From Solirubrobacterales bacterium (GTDB lineage Bacteria > Actinomycetota > Thermoleophilia > Solirubrobacterales > Solirubrobacteraceae): a stretch of DNA of 64,000 nucleotides. The notes beneath the pieces are model-generated. The model worked only from the letters and a program-made list of their open reading frames with translations, did not search any database and had not been told where the DNA came from. The translations under genes and the position numbers were made by a program. Each line of letters starts with the position of its first letter. Within the stretch, counting starts at the first letter, position 1. Location: positions 1 through 64,000 of the forward strand of contig JAFAYV010000079.1 in assembly GCA_019240115.1 (NCBI GenBank). The letters run 5' to 3'. This document shows positions 37,427 to 47,668 of this stretch, piece by piece.

Positions 37427-38209
37427 ATGGAGGGCCGACCCCGGAGCGCCGACTTCGTCCAGTCCCTCGAGCGGGGGCTGGCGGTCATCAACGCCTTCGA
37501 CGCCGAGCACCGCGAGCTCGGGCTCTCGGAGGTCGCGCGGATCACCGGGCTGACGCGCGCCTCGGCGCGGCGCTTTCTGCTGACGCTCGTCCAGCTCGGC
37601 TACATGACCCTCGACGACGGGAGATTCTCGTTGCGCCCGCGCGTGCTCGAGCTCGGCTACGCCTACCTGTCGAGCCTGTCGCTGCCCGAGGTCGCCCAGC
37701 CGCACATGGAGCGCCTCGTCGACGAGGTCAACGAGTCGTCGTCGGTCTCGGTCCTCGACGACCTCGAGGTCGTCTACGTGGCGCGCGTGCCGACGCGGCG
37801 GATCATGAGCACCACGCTCTCGGTCGGCACGCGGCTGCCCGCGTACGCGACGTCGATGGGCCGGGTGCTGCTCGCGGCGCTGCCGGCGGCCGAGCTCGAG
37901 GGGCGCCTGGCGCGGATGGAGATCCGGCCGCTGTCGGCGAACACGATCGCCGGCGTGTCCGAGCTGCGCGCGGCGCTCGACGGGGTGCGCGCCCGCGGCT
38001 GGGCGACCATCGACCAGGAGCTCGAGGCGGGGGTCCGCTCGCTGGCGGTGCCGATCCGCGGCGCGAACGGCGAGGTCGTGGCCGCGCTCAACGTCTCGGT
38101 TCACGCCAGCCGCGGCACGATGGCCTCGCTGCGCCGCGACGTCCTCCCGCACGCCCGGGCGGCGGCGTCCGCGATCGAGGAGGACCTGCGGGGCGCCAGC
38201 GGCGGCTAG
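37427..38209 (+). CDS. IclR-family transcriptional regulator (PcaR/PobR-like)
   Basis: 260-residue regulator. The N-terminal winged helix-turn-helix (LGLSEVARITGLTRASARRFLLTLVQLGYM) is followed by the IclR effector-binding domain (ARVPTRRIMSTTLSVGTRLPAYATSMGRVLLAAL, and QELEAGVRSLAVPIR near the C-terminus). The sequence style is closest to PcaR/PcaU regulators of aromatic catabolism. The frame is open to a GTG at 37409, but the ATG at 37427 is preferred because the palindromic operator lies just upstream. No aromatic pathway genes are adjacent; the flanking genes are two MFS transporters, one on each side, so it may control transport. Confidence 0.88.
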   Translation: MEGRPRSADFVQSLERGLAVINAFDAEHRELGLSEVARITGLTRASARRFLLTLVQLGYMTLDDGRFSLRPRVLELGYAYLSSLSLPEVAQPHMERLVDEVNESSSVSVLDDLEVVYVARVPTRRIMSTTLSVGTRLPAYATSMGRVLLAALPAAELEGRLARMEIRPLSANTIAGVSELRAALDGVRARGWATIDQELEAGVRSLAVPIRGANGEVVAALNVSVHASRGTMASLRRDVLPHARAAASAIEEDLRGASGG

Positions 38210-38225
38210 CTAGTGGCCGTCGCGG

Positions 38226-39455
38226 TCAGGAGTCCGCGCTCGCCGCCGCCGCCCGGCGCCGCGCGGCCCGCACCGTCGCCGACTCGCTCGCGGCCCACAC
38301 GATCAGCGCGGCCCCGGCGATCAGCGCTCCCAGCACGCAGTCGCCGGCCCAGCCGTCGTTGGCGTAGATCGCGGAGGCGAGCGCCGAGAACAGCGCCCCG
38401 CCGAGGAAGTAGGCGACCATGTAGGCGGTCGTCAGCCGGCTGCGCGCTTCGGGCACGAGCGCGTAGATCGCGTTCTGGTTGGAGATGTGCAGCCCCTGCA
38501 CTCCGAGGTCGAGCACGGCGATGCCGATGATCAGCGCCGCGAGGGAGTGCCGGCCGGCGGCGAGGATCGCCCAGCTGACGAGCACGATGAGCACGGTGGC
38601 GGTCGTCGTGTGCTTGACCCGGCCGCGGTCGGCGAGCCGGCCGGCGAGCGTCGCCGCGCCCGCGCCCGCGACCCCGACGAGGCCGAAGAGGCCGATCGTC
38701 GCGTTCCCGTAGTGATAGGGCGGACCCGCGAGCAGATAGGAGAGCGGGGTCCACAGGGTGGAGAAGCATCCGAAGGCGAGCGCGCCGAGGACCATCCGCT
38801 GGCGTAGGACGGGCTCTGAGGCCACGAGCGAGAGCACCGAGCGCAGCAGGCCGAGGTACGGGGTGGTGGTCGTGGGCGCGATCCGCGGCAGCGCTCGGCG
38901 CAACGTCGCGCACAGCACGAGCATCAGGACCGCCGCGAGCCAGAACACGGCGCGCCAGCCGACGAGCCCGGCGATGAGCCCGCTCACCGTCCGCGCGAGC
39001 AGGATCCCGATCAGCAGCCCGCTCATCACGGTCCCGACGATGCGGCCGCGCTCGTTGTCGGCGGCGAGCGTGGAGACCATGGGGACGATCACCTGGGCGA
39101 CGACCGAGCTCAGTCCGACGATGGCGATGGCCGCCGCGAACACGACGAAGCTCGGGGACACCGCGACCACCACGAGGGCGGTCGTCGTGATCAGCAGGGT
39201 GCCGGTGATCAGCCGGCGGCGCTCGTGCAGGTCGCCGAGCGGCACCACGAACGCGAGGCCGAGCCCGTAGCCGATCTGGGAGACGGTGACGAGCAGGCCT
39301 CCGGTCCCCTTCGAGACGCCGAAGTCGTGCGCAAGGGTGTCGAGCAGCGGCTGGGCGTAGTAGAGGTTGGCGGCGGCCGCCCCGGTGGCGAGGGCGAGTA
39401 ACAGCACCAGCCCGCGGCTGATGCCGGCCCCGGGCTGGGCGGCCTCGTCGTCCAC
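38226..39455 (-). CDS. MFS transporter (12-helix, AraJ/YnfM-like)
   Basis: 409-residue MFS protein with GTG start. Motifs are LLLALATGAAAANLYYAQPLLDTL (helix 1), GLAFVVPLGDLHERRRLITG (motif A), and an internal repeat of it, AGRLADRGRVKHTT. The pattern YYAQPLL with SKGTGGLLVTVSQIGYG is common in putative efflux proteins of the DHA1/AraJ type. It converges on the IclR gene with 16 bases between stops. Substrate is unknown. Confidence 0.88.
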   Translation of the reverse strand: MDDEAAQPGAGISRGLVLLLALATGAAAANLYYAQPLLDTLAHDFGVSKGTGGLLVTVSQIGYGLGLAFVVPLGDLHERRRLITGTLLITTTALVVVAVSPSFVVFAAAIAIVGLSSVVAQVIVPMVSTLAADNERGRIVGTVMSGLLIGILLARTVSGLIAGLVGWRAVFWLAAVLMLVLCATLRRALPRIAPTTTTPYLGLLRSVLSLVASEPVLRQRMVLGALAFGCFSTLWTPLSYLLAGPPYHYGNATIGLFGLVGVAGAGAATLAGRLADRGRVKHTTTATVLIVLVSWAILAAGRHSLAALIIGIAVLDLGVQGLHISNQNAIYALVPEARSRLTTAYMVAYFLGGALFSALASAIYANDGWAGDCVLGALIAGAALIVWAASESATVRAARRRAAAASADS

Positions 39456-39479
39456 GACGATCCACCATAGTCCGAACGC

Positions 39480-40322
39480 TCAGCGGCGCAGGGCCGCGCG
39501 CACGGCGGGGCTGCCGGCGGCGAGCAACGCGGCTTCGTCGCCGAGGTCGTGCGCGGCCACCGCGGCGGCCAGCGAGCGCAGGCCGGCCGGGCCCGAGCGC
39601 TCGATCGCCGCGATCAGCGCCGCGCGCTCGCGCTGGCGCAGTGCGCCGGCGAGCCACAGTGCCTGCACCCACAGGCCGCGCTCGATCGCCGCCGCAACGA
39701 GGCCGTCCCAGCGGCGCAACGGCAGCAGCCGCATGACCGTCGGCAGGCGCTCGGGCTCCTCGAGCACGAACGCCACCTCGAGCGTCGAGGAAGGGTCCAT
39801 GGCCGCCAGCGCGGCGGCGATAGCGTCGTCGGACAGATAGGCGACGTAGCGTCCCATCGTCACGTGCTCGCCCCGGCGCACGAGCTCGGCGGTGACCTCG
39901 GCGACCCGCGGCGCGGGGATGCGGGCGATGACCGCCGCGGCGCGCCGAGGATCGATCTCGATCGCCACGTCGGCGAGGAACGCGGTCGGCAGCCGGGCGG
40001 CCATCTCGACCGCCCGCTCGGGATCGAGCTGGGTGGTGATCTGGGCTGAGAGCAGCGGCCCGAACACGCTCTGGCCGATCGCCGCCCCCAGCCCCACCGG
40101 CACGAGGCGACTGACTCCCGCCAGCCCCCGCAGCGACCCCGACTGGGCGTCGAACAGCGTCTCGGTGACGCGCAGGCGCAGCGCCCGCAGATCGTCGAGC
40201 CCGAGTCGCTCGAGGTAGCTCAGCGACGCCGGCTCGCGCTGCAGCAGGCGCGCGAGCTTGAGCACCTCGGCCCGCGCCCGCGCCGACTCGGCCGCGCCGG
40301 CGGACTCGGCCGCGCGGCTCAC
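39480..40322 (-). CDS. conserved hypothetical helical-repeat protein
   Basis: 280-residue cytosolic protein of unknown function, mostly alpha-helical. A central stretch has repeating units of about 38 residues beginning with DPERAVEMAARLP, DPRRAAAVIARIP and DPSSTLEVAFVLEEP, reminiscent of the MgtE N-terminal domain or HEAT-type superhelices. A short hydrophobic segment (VPVGLGAAIGQSVFGPLL) may be a buried helix. Start is GTG at 40322, overlapping the stop of the upstream small gene by 4 bases, so the two form a unit. No known family named with confidence. Confidence 0.7.
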   Translation of the reverse strand: MSRAAESAGAAESARARAEVLKLARLLQREPASLSYLERLGLDDLRALRLRVTETLFDAQSGSLRGLAGVSRLVPVGLGAAIGQSVFGPLLSAQITTQLDPERAVEMAARLPTAFLADVAIEIDPRRAAAVIARIPAPRVAEVTAELVRRGEHVTMGRYVAYLSDDAIAAALAAMDPSSTLEVAFVLEEPERLPTVMRLLPLRRWDGLVAAAIERGLWVQALWLAGALRQRERAALIAAIERSGPAGLRSLAAAVAAHDLGDEAALLAAGSPAVRAALRR

Positions 40323-40576
40323 CGGGCGGTGCGGCGCACGACGGCGCGCAGCACTCGCGGCAGACGGTCAAGCGCACGGTCGCCGGCCCGCGCCAGCGCC
40401 TCGCCCTGGCGAGCGCGCGCCTCGCCGATCGCGTGGGCGAGGTCGCTCAGCTCGGCGTCGCGCAGCTCGGCCACCCCGGCGGGCAGGTCGCCGCCGAGCT
40501 CGGCGCGCAGGCGCGAGCGGCCGTCGTGCCGGTGCGAGCGGCCGTCGTGCCGGTGCGTGCGGGCATCGTCGTTCAT
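40319..40576 (-). CDS. small hypothetical protein coupled to the helical-repeat protein
   Basis: 85-residue hydrophilic protein with an Arg/His-rich N-terminus in which RHDGRS occurs twice (DNA repeat of 21 bases near 40528-40570), followed by helical sequence (VAELRDAELSDLAHAIGEARARQGEALARAG). The ATG at 40576 lies 20 bases from the divergent oxidoreductase start. It overlaps the following gene by 4 bases. Unknown function. Confidence 0.55.
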   Translation of the reverse strand: MNDDARTHRHDGRSHRHDGRSRLRAELGGDLPAGVAELRDAELSDLAHAIGEARARQGEALARAGDRALDRLPRVLRAVVRRTAR

Positions 40577-40596
40577 CCCCGCCTAGTATTCCGCCG

Positions 40597-41514
40597 ATGC
40601 GCGCCCTCGTCTCGCGACAGTCCTCACCCTTCGCCGAGCTCGCCGACGTTGCCGACCCGACGCCCGATCCCGACCAGGCGCTCGTCGCCGTCCGGGCGAT
40701 CAGCCTCAACCGTGGCGAGAGCCACCAGCTCGCGGGCAAGGAGGCGGGCACGATCACCGGCTGGGACCTCGCCGGCGAGGTCGTCGCCGCGGCCGCCGAC
40801 GGCAGCGGGCCGCCCGAGGGCGCGCGCGTCGTCGGCCTGGTGGCGAGCGGCGCGTGGGCGGAGCGGGTCGCGGTCGCGACCGAGCACCTGAGCGAGCTGC
40901 CCGACGCGGTCACCTTCGAGCAGGCCTCGACGCTGCCCGTGGCGGGCCTGACGGCGCTGCGCGCGCTCGAGCGTGGCGGCTTCGTCCTCGGCAAGCGGGT
41001 GCTGATCACCGGCGCCAGCGGCGGCGTCGGCCGCTTCGCGATCCAGCTGGCCCGGATGGCCGGGGCGCACGTGACCGCGGTCTCGCGCAGCACCGACGGC
41101 CTCGCCGAGCTCGGCGCCGACGAGGTCGGGTCCGAGCTGACGGTCGACGGCCCCGGATTCGCGGTCGTGCTCGACGCGCTCGGCGGCCCCGTGCTCGGAA
41201 CCTGCCTGCAGCGCGTCGCGCCCGACGGGGTCGTCGTCAGCTTCGCTTCGACGCTCACCGACCCGGTCAGCTATCCGACGCGCCAGCTGTTCGCCCGCGC
41301 TCCCGGCGCGAGCCTGTACGGGCTGTTCATCTTCGCCGAGCTGCAGCACACGCGCAGCGCCTCGGCGGACCTGCGCCGGCTCGCCGACCTGGTCGCCGCC
41401 GGAGCGCTCGATCCGCAGATCGACCGCGTCGTCTCCTGGGAGCACGCGGGTGACGCGATCGACGCGCTGCTCGACCGGCAGATCGCCGGCAAAGCGGTCC
41501 TGACCGTCGCCTGA
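40597..41514 (+). CDS. zinc-independent alcohol dehydrogenase / quinone oxidoreductase family protein
   Basis: 305-residue NADPH-dependent oxidoreductase of the medium-chain dehydrogenase family (QOR/crotonyl-CoA reductase-like). The GroES-like half contains SLNRGESHQLAG and GWDLAGEVVAAA. The Rossmann half has VLITGASGGVGRFAIQLARMAGAHVTAVSRS and ends in QIAGKAVLTVA. Catalytic zinc cysteines are missing, as in QOR members that reduce quinones or enones. The frame is open upstream but the ATG at 40597 fits the family. It is divergent from the hypothetical pair. Confidence 0.88.
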   Translation: MRALVSRQSSPFAELADVADPTPDPDQALVAVRAISLNRGESHQLAGKEAGTITGWDLAGEVVAAAADGSGPPEGARVVGLVASGAWAERVAVATEHLSELPDAVTFEQASTLPVAGLTALRALERGGFVLGKRVLITGASGGVGRFAIQLARMAGAHVTAVSRSTDGLAELGADEVGSELTVDGPGFAVVLDALGGPVLGTCLQRVAPDGVVVSFASTLTDPVSYPTRQLFARAPGASLYGLFIFAELQHTRSASADLRRLADLVAAGALDPQIDRVVSWEHAGDAIDALLDRQIAGKAVLTVA

Positions 41515-41625
41515 CACCCGCCGGATGACACCCCGTGTTGGGGGTTCATTAGGCGGGATCGCGGAGTCTTACATCGGGTCGTGTCGAGGAATAGATTGTC
41601 CGATCCTCGGATACCCGAACCTCTG

Positions 41626-41634
41626 GGAGGAGGA
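41626..41634 (+). promoter_or_regulatory. strong ribosome binding site for the peptide-binding protein
   Basis: GGGAGGAGGAG-type purine run a few bases before the GTG at 41638. It supports this start over an upstream in-frame GTG at 41581 and suggests high expression of the binding protein. Confidence 0.7.
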
Positions 41635-41637
41635 GCA

Positions 41638-43311
41638 GTGAAGAGATACGCCAGGACCTCGACGGCCGTGCTGCTGGCGGCCCTCGTGGCACTCGCGGTG
41701 GCGGCCTGCGGAGGCTCGTCGTCGAAGTCGTCGAAATCCTCGTCGTCGGGCTCGAGCAAGGCGAGCAGCGCCGGCGGCAAGCAGGGTGGCACGATCAAGA
41801 TCGTCTCCGGCACCCCGCCGCTGTCGGCCGACCAGGGGCTGGACTTCACCACCCAGGGCAACGAGCTCTACTCGACGGTCAACCTGTCGCTGCTGACGTT
41901 CACGCGCGGCGTCGCGGGCACCGCGGGCGCCAAGATCATCCCCGGCCTGGCCAAGAGCCTGCCGAAGGTCACCGACGGCGGCAAGACCTACACGTTCACG
42001 CTGCGCCCCGGGCTGCACTACTCCAACGGGGTGCCGATCAAGGCCTCCGACGTGCCGCGCGCGCTCGAGCGCGACCTGAAGATCCCGTGGCAGGCCGCCT
42101 CCTTCATCAGCGCCTACATCCAGGGTGGGATGGCATACGCCAACGGCAACGCCAAGACGATCTCGGGCGTCGTGGCCAACGACAAGACGGGCACGATCGC
42201 CGTCCACCTCGTCGCCCCGTTCGCGCCGATCGTCGACGTCTTCGCCCTGCCGGGCACCGCCCCCGTCCCGCCGGGCACGCCGGCCAAGAACCTGGCCGCC
42301 ACCGGCACGGTCGGCGACGGCCAGTACAAGTGGGGCCCGATCACCCCGGGACACAGCTACACCCTGATCAAGAACCCGAAGTTCGACGTGCCGGGCCTGC
42401 CCCGGGGTCACGTCGACCAGTTCACGTACTCGGTCAACACCAACGTGCTGGCCAACGCCGAGGCGGTGCTCAACAACCAGGCCGACGTGTTCGACCCGGG
42501 GGACACCCTGCCGGCGGCGGTCCTGGACAAGGTCAAGCAGCAGAGCGACCGCTACCAGGCGGTGCCGCTGAACACGAGCTGGTACTTCTGGTTCGCGACC
42601 TACAAGAAGCCGTTCAACAACCTCTACGCCCGCGAGGCCGTCCTGGCGGCGATGGACGACCGGGCGCTCTCGCGCCTGGACAGCGGCTTCCAGACGCCCG
42701 ACTGCCACCTCATCCCGTTCGGGATCGTCGGGCACTCGAGCCCGTCGAGCTGTCCGTTCCACAACCCCAACGGTCCGGCGAACCTGACGCTCGCCAAGCA
42801 GCTGATGCAGAAGTCGGGGATGACCGGCCAGCCGGTCGTCGTCTACGGCGAGGAGCGCGCTCCGCGCCGGCAGTACCTCGACTACTTCACGGGCGTGCTG
42901 AACTCGCTCGGCTTCAAGGCGACCGAGAAGGTCGTCAACTCGGGCGTGTATTTCACGACGATCGGGGCCCCCACCCTGAAGCCGGACGTCGGCTTCGGCG
43001 ACTGGAACCAGGACTTCCCGAACCCGTGGGACTTCATGCAGCTGTTCGCGGGCGACGCGGGGTCCACGTTGAACTACGGCTACGTCAACGATCCGCACTA
43101 CAACGCGACGTTGAACAAGCTCGACCAGCAGCCTCCGGACAAGGTCGCCAGCCAGTGGGCGGCGCTTGACCAGTACGCGGTCAACCACGCCTACTACGCC
43201 GTGTTCGGCCACGAGAGCAAGCCGCAGTTCTACTCGTCGCGGGTCGACTTCGCCGCGAGTCCGCTCTCGGTCGAGTACTTCCTCGACCTGGTGAGCATGC
43301 GCTTGAAGTAG
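41638..43311 (+). CDS. ABC transporter peptide-binding lipoprotein (SBP family 5)
   Basis: 557-residue extracellular solute-binding protein for oligopeptides/dipeptides. The signal peptide ends in a canonical lipobox (LAVAAC), followed by a Ser/Lys/Gly-rich flexible linker of about 25 residues tethering it to the membrane. The family 5 pattern is clear: a GGTIKIVSGTPPLSADQGLD start to the mature domain, LAKSLPKVTDGGKTYTFTLRPGLHYSNGVPIKASDV, and a C-terminal NHAYYAVFGHESKPQFYS. Start is GTG at 41638, with a strong Shine-Dalgarno. A 12-bp hairpin lies 17 bases after the stop, before the permease genes, which may raise binding-protein mRNA above the rest of the operon. Confidence 0.93.
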   Translation: MKRYARTSTAVLLAALVALAVAACGGSSSKSSKSSSSGSSKASSAGGKQGGTIKIVSGTPPLSADQGLDFTTQGNELYSTVNLSLLTFTRGVAGTAGAKIIPGLAKSLPKVTDGGKTYTFTLRPGLHYSNGVPIKASDVPRALERDLKIPWQAASFISAYIQGGMAYANGNAKTISGVVANDKTGTIAVHLVAPFAPIVDVFALPGTAPVPPGTPAKNLAATGTVGDGQYKWGPITPGHSYTLIKNPKFDVPGLPRGHVDQFTYSVNTNVLANAEAVLNNQADVFDPGDTLPAAVLDKVKQQSDRYQAVPLNTSWYFWFATYKKPFNNLYAREAVLAAMDDRALSRLDSGFQTPDCHLIPFGIVGHSSPSSCPFHNPNGPANLTLAKQLMQKSGMTGQPVVVYGEERAPRRQYLDYFTGVLNSLGFKATEKVVNSGVYFTTIGAPTLKPDVGFGDWNQDFPNPWDFMQLFAGDAGSTLNYGYVNDPHYNATLNKLDQQPPDKVASQWAALDQYAVNHAYYAVFGHESKPQFYSSRVDFAASPLSVEYFLDLVSMRLK

Positions 43312-43327
43312 GCGCTTGCGTGCGTCT

Positions 43328-43357
43328 GCCGGGAGGACGTCTCGGCGTCCTCCCGGC
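43328..43357 (+). promoter_or_regulatory. strong intercistronic hairpin after the binding-protein gene
   Basis: GCCGGGAGGACG (43328-43339) and CGTCCTCCCGGC (43346-43357) form a perfect 12-bp stem with a 6-base loop. It starts 17 bases after the stop of the binding-protein gene and ends 40 bases before the dppC-like start. No T-run follows, so it is more likely an mRNA-stabilising or partially terminating element within the operon than a full terminator. Confidence 0.75.
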
Positions 43358-43396
43358 GGTACGCGGTGCAGGCGGTAAGCTCCCGCCTCCGCGGAC

Positions 43397-44446
43397 ATGG
43401 CTCTTGACCCCGCCATCGGCCCCGACGCCGGCTCCGGCGTCGTCATCGGATCCGATCAGGGATCGGGTGGCGCCTGGGAGGGCGGCCGTCACGCGCCGGC
43501 GGTCGGTCCGTGGCGGCTGGCGATGCGCCGGATGCGGCGCAACCGTGTCGCACTCGCATTCCTGGGTCTGTTCATCCTGATCGTCGTCGTGTGCGTGCTG
43601 GCGCCGGTCTACTCGCACGACATCGCCCAGATCGGTCCCAACCAGAACAACATCACCGGCCAGGTCAAGGTTGGCGGGCAGGAGAAGGACGTCGTCGCCG
43701 TCGACGGCACGCCGATCGGGCCGACCTTCACCAGCCACTACTTCCTCGGCGCCGATACGAACGGGCGCGATCTGGCGGTGCGGCTGCTCTACGGCGGGCG
43801 GACGTCGCTGCTCATCGGCGGGGTCGCGACGGTCATCATCATCGTGCTGGGCACGCTGTTCGGCCTGCTCTCCGGGTACCTCCGGGGGGTTGCGGACGGG
43901 ATCCTGCGCCCGCTGATGGAGCTCATCTGGTCGTTCCCGCCGGTCATCCTCGGCGTCGTGGTCGGCACCGCGCTCGCCCTCGGGGGCCTGGGACCGATCA
44001 AGGGCAACTCGGTGTTCATCCCGGCGTTCATCATCGGGGTGATCTACAGCCCGTATCTGGGCAAGCCGATCCGGGGCGAGATCCTGCGGCTGCGCGAGCA
44101 GGACTTCGTCGACGCCGCCCGCGCCCAGGGGATGGGGCCGATGCGGATCATGTTCACCGAGGTCCTGCCCAACGCGGCCTCGACGATCATCGTGTTCATC
44201 CCGCTGATGCTCGCGCAGGCGCTCCTGCTCGAGGCCTACCTGTCGTTCCTCGGCGCCGGCGTCCAGGCCCCGAACGCCTCCTGGGGCACGCTGATCGCCG
44301 ACGGGCTCAACTACATCGAGACGACGCCGACGTTCTGCCTGATCCCCGGGATCATGCTCGTGCTGACGGTGCTGAGCGTCAACGTGTTCGGCGACGGCCT
44401 GCGCGACGCCCTCGACCCCCGCGCCCAGGTGCGGATCAAGACCTGA
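43397..44446 (+). CDS. peptide ABC transporter permease, DppC/OppC-like
   Basis: 349-residue permease with six membrane helices. A cytosolic N-terminal stretch of about 45 residues precedes the OppC N-terminal helix (MRRMRRNRVALAFLG). An extracytoplasmic loop ends in FLGADTNGRDLAVRLLYGGR, the conserved DppC signature. The EAA loop is REQDFVDAARAQGMGPMRIMFTEVLPNA. It precedes the DppB-like gene, the reverse of the usual dpp/opp order. The stop shares one base with the next ATG. Confidence 0.93.
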   Translation: MALDPAIGPDAGSGVVIGSDQGSGGAWEGGRHAPAVGPWRLAMRRMRRNRVALAFLGLFILIVVVCVLAPVYSHDIAQIGPNQNNITGQVKVGGQEKDVVAVDGTPIGPTFTSHYFLGADTNGRDLAVRLLYGGRTSLLIGGVATVIIIVLGTLFGLLSGYLRGVADGILRPLMELIWSFPPVILGVVVGTALALGGLGPIKGNSVFIPAFIIGVIYSPYLGKPIRGEILRLREQDFVDAARAQGMGPMRIMFTEVLPNAASTIIVFIPLMLAQALLLEAYLSFLGAGVQAPNASWGTLIADGLNYIETTPTFCLIPGIMLVLTVLSVNVFGDGLRDALDPRAQVRIKT

Positions 44447-45392
44447 TGGCGCGCTTCGCCGTCCGGCGCGCGCTGTCGGCGCTCGCGCTGCTGTTCGCGA
44501 CCTCGGTCGTCGTGTTCGGCGCCTTCGAGGTCATCCCCAGCTACAACCCGGCGCAGGCGATCGCCGGGCGCAACGCGACGCCGACGACCGTCGCCGAGGT
44601 CAGCCGCAAGTTCGGCTTCGACAAGCCGGTCTACACCCAGTACGTCAACACGATGAAGCTCGTCTTCACCGGCAAGGTGATCGACTACCAGGACGACCTC
44701 AACGTCGTCGACCAGTTCCGCAAGCGATTCCCGGTGACGCTGTCGCTCGTGCTCCCCGCCGGCATCCTGTGGTTCGGGATGGCGGTCGTGCTCGGCTCGG
44801 TCAGCGCGATGCGGGCCGGGCGCCTCACCGATCGGGTGGTCATGGTGGCGGCGATCGTCGGCGTGTCGATCCCGGTCGTCCTGCTCGCGGCGCTGCTGTT
44901 GTACTTCTTCGCCTACAAGCTGACGTGGTTTCCCAACACCGGGTATCACGGCCTCTCCAATCCGGTGCAGTGGGCCTACCACCTGATCCTGCCGTGGATC
45001 GCACTCGCCGTGCTGAACATCGGCTTCTACTCGCGCGTGCTGCGCTCGGGCCTGCTCGACATGGCCAACCAGGACTTCGTGCGCACCGCGCGCGCCAAGG
45101 GCCTGTCGCGCGGGCAGGTGTTCCGCCGCCACATGCTGCGCAACTCGCTGATGCCGATCATCACCATGTTCGGGTTGGACTTCGCGACGGCGATCGGCGG
45201 CGCCGCGCTCATCACCGAGGCCGTGTTCAACCTCCCGGGCATCGGTCAATACGAGGCGAGCTCGATCGGCAACCTCGACGTGCCCCCGATCCTCGTCGGC
45301 GCGATCCTCACCGCGTTCTTCGTCGTGCTGTTCGGCGCCCTGATCGACATCCTGTACGGCCTCCTCGATCCCCGGATCCGGCTCACCGGCTG

Positions 45393-45393
<1 letters not shown>
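44446..45393 (+). CDS. peptide ABC transporter permease, DppB/OppB-like
   Basis: 315-residue permease with six helices. The N-terminus (ARFAVRRALSALALLFATSVVVFG) and a substrate-facing loop with KFGFDKPVYTQYVN are DppB hallmarks. The EAA loop is LDMANQDFVRTARAKGLSRGQVFRRHMLRNSL, and the C-terminal segment contains ITEAVFNLPGIGQY. It would pair with the DppC-like protein to form the channel. Overlaps both neighbours by one base (TGATG). Confidence 0.93.
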
Positions 45394-46429
<1,036 letters not shown>

Positions 46430-46430
<1 letters not shown>

Positions 46431-47668
46431 TGGCGACGCCCGACGAGCCCGGCGCGATCGCCCGCGGCGCGTCGGCGCCCAACGGCAGCGGCCGCGGCAA
46501 TGGCACGGCGCTCATCGAGGCCGAGCATCTCGAGCTCTACTTCCCGGTCAAGAAGGGGATCCTCGTCGACCGCACCGTGGCGCACGTGCACGCCGTCGAT
46601 GACGTCTCGCTCGTGCTCACGGAGGGCGAGACGCTCGGCGTCGTCGGCGAGTCGGGCTGCGGCAAGAGCACACTCGCCCGGTGCCTGGTTCGCCTGCACG
46701 AACCGACCGGCGGCACGCTGCGCTTCCGCGGCCGCGACATCACCAAGCTCAACCGGCGCGGCCTGCAGCCGATCCGCCGCGAGGTCCAGATGGTCTTCCA
46801 GGACCCGGTCTCGTCGCTGAACCCGCGCAAGCGCGTCGGGCAGATCATCGGGGTCCCGATGCGCCTGCACGGCGTCGACGGCAGCGACGTCGAGTCCCGC
46901 GTGCGCGACCTCCTGCACCGCGTCGGGCTCAACCCCGAGCACATCAACCGCTTCCCGCACGAGTTCTCCGGCGGCCAGCGCCAGCGGATCGGGGTCGCGC
47001 GCGCGCTCGCCGTCAACCCGAAGCTGCTCGTCCTCGACGAGCCGGTGTCCGCGCTCGACGTCTCGGTCCAGGCCCAGGTGATCAACCTGCTCGACGACCT
47101 CCAGGACGAGTTCGGCCTCTCCTACATGTTCATCGCGCACGACCTGTCGATCGTGCGCCACGTGTCGGACCGGATCGTGGTCATGTACCTCGGCAAGCTG
47201 ATGGAGGTCTCCCCGGCCCGGGAGCTCTATGAGAAGCCGATCCATCCCTATACCCAGGCGCTGCTCGCGGCGATCCCGATCCCCGATCCGCACGAGAACC
47301 AGGCGCGCGCGCGGACCGTGCTCGGCGGCGAGCCCCCGAATCCGATCGACCCGCCCCCGGGCTGTCGCTTTCACACCCGTTGTCCCCACGCCACCGAGAT
47401 CTGCGCCACGACCGAGCCGCCGCTCGCCGAGTACGCGGGCGGCCACCTTGCCGCCTGCCATCACCCCCAGAGCGTCGGCGCCGAGGAGATCGCATCCGCC
47501 GTGCGGTCGTCGTTGAGCCCGACGAGCGCCGGCGACGCGATGCCGGACGCCGAGGCTGCTCGCCAGGCGGGCGATCCCGCGCCGGGCGATCCGGCGACGG
47601 GGCGGGGCGCGCGCACCGGGGCCACCCCGCCTAGTCCGAGCGCCGGGCCCGGTAGTGGCGCGCCTTGA
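46430..47668 (+). CDS. peptide ABC transporter ATP-binding protein, DppF/OppF-like
   Basis: 412-residue ATPase partner of the DppD-like protein. Walker A is GESGCGKS, the Q-loop [17 protein letters not shown], the signature [16 protein letters not shown], Walker [12 protein letters not shown], and the switch His [11 protein letters not shown]. The Cys cluster [20 protein letters not shown] is present. About 60 extra residues at the C-terminus ([15 protein letters not shown]-type) are Pro/Gly/Ala-rich and not part of the family. ATG at 46430 shares a base with the preceding stop; a GTG three bases earlier is an alternative. The tail overlaps the convergent CGNR gene by 38 bases. Confidence 0.94.

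Noticed and set aside
43328-43357. Full transcription terminator after the peptide-binding protein
   Set aside because: No T-run and the rest of the importer operon follows within 40 bases; treated as an internal regulatory hairpin instead.
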